Source: Streptomyces sp. Q6
Lineage (GTDB): Bacteria > Actinomycetota > Actinomycetes > Streptomycetales > Streptomycetaceae
Direction: 5' to 3'
Length of the DNA stretch: 64,000 nucleotides
NCBI RefSeq assembly: GCF_036967205.1
Contig: NZ_CP146022.1
Coordinates: 3,658,001 to 3,722,000 of the forward strand
The position numbers and the translations under genes are program-made. How positions within the stretch are numbered: the first letter of the stretch is position 1; the number at the start of each line of letters is the position of its first letter. Below, one piece after another: positions 60,061 to 64,000 of this stretch. The notes beneath the pieces are model-generated. The model saw only the letters and a list, made by a program, of their open reading frames with translations. It did not search any database and had not been told where the DNA came from.

Positions 60061-62397
60061 GTGATCACAGACAGATTCGGGGCCGGGCTGCGCGTGGGAG
60101 CGGCCGGACTCGCGATGGCGCTGCCCACGGCCTGCCTCGTCCTGGCGGCCCCTGCCGCCGAGGCCGCCGTGACCTGCGGCGACACCACGTTCAAGCGGAC
60201 GTTCTACGCGAACACGTCGTTCTCCGGCACGCCGAGGAAGACGGACTGCGACACCACGATCGACCAGAACTGGACGGGTGCGCCGCTCACCGGGATGGCG
60301 AAGAACTCGTTCGGCGTGCGCTGGTCCCTGACCCGCGACTTCGGTTCGGGCGGCTGTTTCACCTACCGCCTGTCCGGCACGGACGGCCTGCGGCTGTACG
60401 TGGACGGGGTGCGCAAGGTCAACAAGTGGACGAACACGGGGGACGCGGGCAACAGCGTCCCCGGCACGTTCTGTGTCGGCTCGGGCTCGCACACCGTCCG
60501 TGTCGACCACGTGAACTGGACGGGCCTGTCCCGGGTCAAGTTCACCTGGCCCGCGTCCTCCGACAGCAAGGCTCCGCTGGCTCCGGCCGGCATCACCACC
60601 GCGTACGACACGGCGACCGGACGGGCGAGCGCTTCCTGGAAGAAGAACCGGGAGCTGGACATCGCCCACTACCGGGTCACCGTGGAGACGCCGGAGGGCG
60701 GGGTGTCGAGCTGGACGACGACCGGCACCACGGCCTCGTACACGCCGCCGAAGGACGGCAGGAAGTACCGGTTCTGCGTGCAGGCCGTCGACCGGTGGAC
60801 GAACTACGGCGCCACCGCGTGCGGCCCGTACGTGACGACGCCGGACACGACGGCCCCGGCGGTCCCCGACGTCCGCGCCTCCGATGTCACGGTGACGGTG
60901 ACCAGCGGCTACGAGGGTTCCGACGGCACGCCGATCCCGCGCGTCAACGTCTGGCTCGGGCAGGTCTGGCCGTCCGACGGTCCCGTCTTCACGCTGTGGC
61001 GGGCGACGGCGGCGGCGGGCCCGTTCACCAAGGTCGCCGCCCTCGACCTGCGGCAGACGCCCGATGAGCAGTACCTGTACGACGAGACGGCCGCCGAGAA
61101 GCGGACGTACTACTACGCGGCGACGGCCACCGACGTCGCGGGCAACACGTCGGCGCGGACCGCGCCGGTCGCGGTGACCACCCCCGACATCGGCGCCCCG
61201 GGCGCGGTGACAGGCCTCGCGGCGAAGGCGGACACCAGCGCGGTCGCCCTGTCCTGGAACGCGTCGGCGGACGACGCCGTGCGCTGGCAGGTCTACGGCG
61301 CGGACGGCGGCGCCGAGCCGGTGCTGCTCGGCACGGCCACGGCCGCCGCGTACCGCGACACCACGGCGAAGCCGGGCGTCACCCGCACGTACACGGTGTA
61401 CGCGCTCGACGCGGCCGGGCACCGCTCCGCGACGGCGGCGAAGATCAGCGCGCGGCGCCAGGTGGCCCCGGCGATGCCCGTGGGGCTGCGTCCCGACGCG
61501 GACGGCAGGCCGGTCCTGACCATCCGGGTGGCGGCGGACAACGACCACAGCGGCGGCTTCCGCGTCTACTCCGGCACGAGCGCCTCCACGGTCCGCACCA
61601 ACCCGCGGGCCTGCGCGCCCGAGGAGGTCCTGAGCACGGACCTGTACGTCGAGTACCGGTGCACCCTGACGGACTTCGGCGGTTCGACGGACCGCTATGT
61701 CACCGTCTTCGCGGTGGCCGGGAACGGGGTGCTGTCGACCGACTTCAAGGCCGTGGCGTACCAGGACACCACCGCCCCGGCCCGCCCGGCCGCGCTCACC
61801 GCGACGCCGACGGCGTGGGGCACCGACCTGCGCTGGGAGGCGCCGGGCGCGGCGGACCTGCACACCTACTGGCTGCGCGCGGGGCGTCCCGAGACGGTCG
61901 ACGGGGTGCTCACCTGCGCCGGCGGCGACACGGAGGTGCTGGCGGGCGGCGTCACGTCCTTCCAGGACACCGCGGGCCTGCCCGACGGCGAGGACCGCTG
62001 CTGGGAGCTGCGGGCGGTGGACGGCTCGAACAACTACAGCGAGGCCGTCACCGTCCACGCGACCGAGCAGGACACCCGGCCCGCCGAGGCGACCGCGCCC
62101 GGCTCCCCGGTGACCGGGCTCGACGCCGTGGCGAACGCGGGCGACGCCGCCCTGAACTGGACCGCGGTCGACGGGGCCACGGCGTACCGCGTGTACCGCT
62201 GGGACCGTGCCGCGGGCGCCTACACGCGGATCGCCGAGGGGGCGCTGGTGAACTCGGGCAACGACGCCTTCCGGCACTACCGGGACGAGGACGCCCCGGC
62301 CGGAACGGCCGTCTACTACCGGGTGACGGCGGTGGCCGCGGACGGCACCGAGTCCGCTCCGGCGCTCGCCGCGGTGGTGATCCCGCCCGTGTCCTGA
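60061..62397 (+). CDS. Secreted PA14 and fibronectin type III repeat protein
   Basis: 778 aa from GTG 60061; start uncertain (GTG 60040 possible). A signal peptide ([20 protein letters not shown]) is followed by a PA14-like domain at about residues 30-160 ([29 protein letters not shown]). After it come repeated FN3-type beta-sandwich units marked by [33 protein letters not shown] and [20 protein letters not shown]. No catalytic domain is visible. It probably binds polysaccharide or cell-wall material. It separates the tRNA-synthetase genes lysS and argS. Confidence 0.82.
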   Translation: MITDRFGAGLRVGAAGLAMALPTACLVLAAPAAEAAVTCGDTTFKRTFYANTSFSGTPRKTDCDTTIDQNWTGAPLTGMAKNSFGVRWSLTRDFGSGGCFTYRLSGTDGLRLYVDGVRKVNKWTNTGDAGNSVPGTFCVGSGSHTVRVDHVNWTGLSRVKFTWPASSDSKAPLAPAGITTAYDTATGRASASWKKNRELDIAHYRVTVETPEGGVSSWTTTGTTASYTPPKDGRKYRFCVQAVDRWTNYGATACGPYVTTPDTTAPAVPDVRASDVTVTVTSGYEGSDGTPIPRVNVWLGQVWPSDGPVFTLWRATAAAGPFTKVAALDLRQTPDEQYLYDETAAEKRTYYYAATATDVAGNTSARTAPVAVTTPDIGAPGAVTGLAAKADTSAVALSWNASADDAVRWQVYGADGGAEPVLLGTATAAAYRDTTAKPGVTRTYTVYALDAAGHRSATAAKISARRQVAPAMPVGLRPDADGRPVLTIRVAADNDHSGGFRVYSGTSASTVRTNPRACAPEEVLSTDLYVEYRCTLTDFGGSTDRYVTVFAVAGNGVLSTDFKAVAYQDTTAPARPAALTATPTAWGTDLRWEAPGAADLHTYWLRAGRPETVDGVLTCAGGDTEVLAGGVTSFQDTAGLPDGEDRCWELRAVDGSNNYSEAVTVHATEQDTRPAEATAPGSPVTGLDAVANAGDAALNWTAVDGATAYRVYRWDRAAGAYTRIAEGALVNSGNDAFRHYRDEDAPAGTAVYYRVTAVAADGTESAPALAAVVIPPVS

Positions 62398-62415
62398 GGT
62401 GACGGGCCCGGGGGT

Positions 62416-62458
62416 GGGGCGGGCGGGCGGTAATCCGTGCGACCGCCCGCTCCGCCCC
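62416..62458 (+). terminator. Terminator after the FN3 gene
   Basis: Left arm GGGGCGGGCGGGCGG (62416-62430) pairs with 62443-62458 (CCGCCCGCTCCGCCCC) with a one-base bulge and a 12-nt loop. Confidence 0.7.
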
Positions 62459-62524
62459 GTGGGAGACTGGGGACGTCTTCGGTATCCCTACCTGTACTCC
62501 TACGAGCGGAACGGCATCCTCTCC

Positions 62525-64000
62525 ATGGCCTCGGTCACGTCCCTCACGTCCTCCGTCCACCAGCGTCTCTCCGACGCCCTCGTCGCCGCCCTCCCCGAGG
62601 CCGGTACGGGCGCGGATCCGCTGCTGCGACGTAGCGACCGGGCGGACTACCAGGCCAACGGGATCCTGGCGCTCGCCAAGAAGGCCAAGGCGAACCCGCG
62701 GGAGCTGGCCACCCAGGTCGTCGAGAAGATCGTGACCGGTGACCTGCTCGCCGACGTCGAGGTCTCGGGTCCCGGCTTCCTGAACGTCACGGTCACCGAC
62801 CGGGCGATCACCGAGACGCTCGCCGCCCGTGCCGCGGACGGCGACCGGCTCGGCGTGCCCACGAAGGACCGGCCGGGCATCACGGTCGTCGACTACGCCC
62901 AGCCGAACGTGGCGAAGGAGATGCACGTCGGCCACCTGCGGTCGGCGGTCATCGGGGACGCGCTGCGCGGCATGCTCGACTTCACCGGCGAGCGGACGAT
63001 CGGCCGGCACCACATCGGCGACTGGGGCACCCAGTTCGGCATGCTCATCCAGTACCTGATCGAGAACCCCGACGCCCTGGCCCCGGCCGCCGAGGACGCG
63101 GTCGACGGCGAGCAGGCGATGAGCAACCTCAACCGGGTGTACAAGGCCTCGCGCGCCGTCTTCGACGCGGACGAGGACTTCAAGGAGCGGGCCCGCAAGC
63201 GGGTCGTGGCGCTCCAGTCCGGTGACAAGGAGACGCTCGACCTGTGGCAGCGGTTCGTCGACGAGTCGAAGGTCTACTTCTACTCGGTCTTCGAGAAGCT
63301 CGACATGGAGATCCGCGACGAGGAGATCGTCGGCGAGTCCGCGTACAACGACATGATGGCCGAGACGGCCCGGCTCCTGGAGGAGTCGGGCGTCGCCGTC
63401 CGCTCCGAGGGCGCGCTGGTCGTGTTCTTCGACGACATCAAGGGCAAGGACGACCAGCCGGTCCCGCTGATCGTGCAGAAGAAGGACGGCGGCTTCGGCT
63501 ACGCGGCCTCCGACCTCTCGGCGATCCGTGACCGGGTCCAGAAGCTGCACGCCACGTCGCTGATCTACGTCGTGGACGTACGGCAGTCGCTGCACTTCAA
63601 GATGGTCTTCGAGACGGCCCGCCGCGCCGGCTGGCTGAACGACGAGGTCACGGCCCACAACATGGGCTACGGCACGGTCCTGGGCGCGGACGGCAAGCCG
63701 TTCAAGACCCGTGAGGGCGAGACGGTGAAGCTGGAGGACCTCCTCGACGAGGCCGTCGAGCGGGCCACGGTCGTCGTGCGCGAGAAGGCCGAGAAGGTGG
63801 GCCTGACCGAGGAGGAGATCGTCGAGAACGGCCGGTACGTGGGCATCGGCGCCGTGAAGTACGCGGACCTGTCGACGTCGCCGAGCCGCGACTACAAGTT
63901 CGACCTGGACCAGATGGTGTCGCTGAACGGCGACACGTCGGTGTACCTCCAGTACGCGTACGCGCGGATCAAGTCGATCCTGCGCCGGGCCGGTGAGAGC
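62525..64000 (+). CDS. argS: Arginyl-tRNA synthetase, N-terminal 492 codons (cut by window edge)
   Basis: Open to the right edge. [20 protein letters not shown] starts the N-terminal additional domain; the HIGH motif is [15 protein letters not shown] (H134-H137) and the catalytic core continues through [34 protein letters not shown] and [20 protein letters not shown], the last replacing a KMSKS-type lysine loop. Ends before the anticodon-binding domain is complete. It charges tRNA-Arg. Start ATG 62525 lacks a clear ribosome binding site. Confidence 0.95.
   Translation, partial: MASVTSLTSSVHQRLSDALVAALPEAGTGADPLLRRSDRADYQANGILALAKKAKANPRELATQVVEKIVTGDLLADVEVSGPGFLNVTVTDRAITETLAARAADGDRLGVPTKDRPGITVVDYAQPNVAKEMHVGHLRSAVIGDALRGMLDFTGERTIGRHHIGDWGTQFGMLIQYLIENPDALAPAAEDAVDGEQAMSNLNRVYKASRAVFDADEDFKERARKRVVALQSGDKETLDLWQRFVDESKVYFYSVFEKLDMEIRDEEIVGESAYNDMMAETARLLEESGVAVRSEGALVVFFDDIKGKDDQPVPLIVQKKDGGFGYAASDLSAIRDRVQKLHATSLIYVVDVRQSLHFKMVFETARRAGWLNDEVTAHNMGYGTVLGADGKPFKTREGETVKLEDLLDEAVERATVVVREKAEKVGLTEEEIVENGRYVGIGAVKYADLSTSPSRDYKFDLDQMVSLNGDTSVYLQYAYARIKSILRRAGES

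Noticed and set aside
58126-62277. A 1383-codon open frame on the minus strand
   Set aside because: It is lysS plus read-through of the antisense of the FN3 gene. The real start is at 59889, where the LysRS N-terminus begins; the upstream part is Arg/Val/Gly-rich shadow.
1-64000. tRNA or rRNA genes
   Set aside because: I looked for the GGTTCGAATCC-type T-arm and cloverleaf pairs and for rRNA signatures and found none; a tRNA scan would be decisive.

Overview
The window is about 72% G+C with GC-rich third codon positions, GTG starts, Shine-Dalgarno-poor leaders and many perfect GC-rich terminator hairpins without T-runs. Gene content (futalosine menaquinone pathway, DUF2637, DUF3558, DUF4229, F420/LLM enzymes, CcsB/ResB cytochrome maturation, class I LysRS) points to a Streptomyces chromosome, in a core region rather than a chromosome arm. 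No rRNA, tRNA, CRISPR array, prophage or secondary-metabolite cluster was seen.

Layout. 1-5.7 kb: end of an MFS exporter and its XRE regulator, then a thiolase / two-domain ketoreductase / MaoC dehydratase / TetR group resembling the mycobacterial fadA2-fabG4-htdX locus. 5.8-8.6 kb: dicarboxylate symporter, DUF4229 protein, acetyltransferase. 8.5-14.3 kb: late menaquinone (futalosine) genes mqnE, UbiX-, UbiA- and UbiD-type enzymes, with an Lrp regulator and a rhomboid protease. 14.4-18.3 kb: two paralogous cytosine-type permeases flanking a yeast-like cytosine deaminase. 18.3-23 kb: quinone oxidoreductase, LppU-like membrane protein, TetR, PucR, 2OG-Fe(II) oxygenase. 23-30.7 kb: cytochrome c maturation (tlpA, ccdA, resB, ccsB), hemL and a histidine phosphatase, with a polysaccharide deacetylase between. 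31-42.9 kb: F420-type oxidoreductase, two-component system, two glycosyltransferases, glyoxalase protein, broken GntR, DUF1772/TetR pair, LD-carboxypeptidase, LLM/FMN-reductase pair. 42.9-52.3 kb: small regulators, acetyltransferases, an MFS exporter and oxidoreductases. 52.4-54.6 kb: free-standing LAGLIDADG endonuclease tail-to-tail with rtcB. 54.7-64 kb: two DUF3558 lipoproteins, DUF2637 protein, lysS, a PA14/FN3 secreted protein and the start of argS.

Three things stand out. (1) rtcB is a composition mosaic: its 3' two thirds and the adjoining homing-endonuclease gene form one low-GC block of about 1.8 kb, as expected from co-conversion during homing. (2) A 184-bp MITE-like element sits exactly in what would have been a CTAG shared by the stop codons of two convergent regulators, so both stops survive. 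(3) Six genes are broken, each repaired by adding one or two bases to a short G or C run (seven events); this looks like a sequencing artefact more than biology. Several regulator genes have strong palindromes next to them that look like their own operators.
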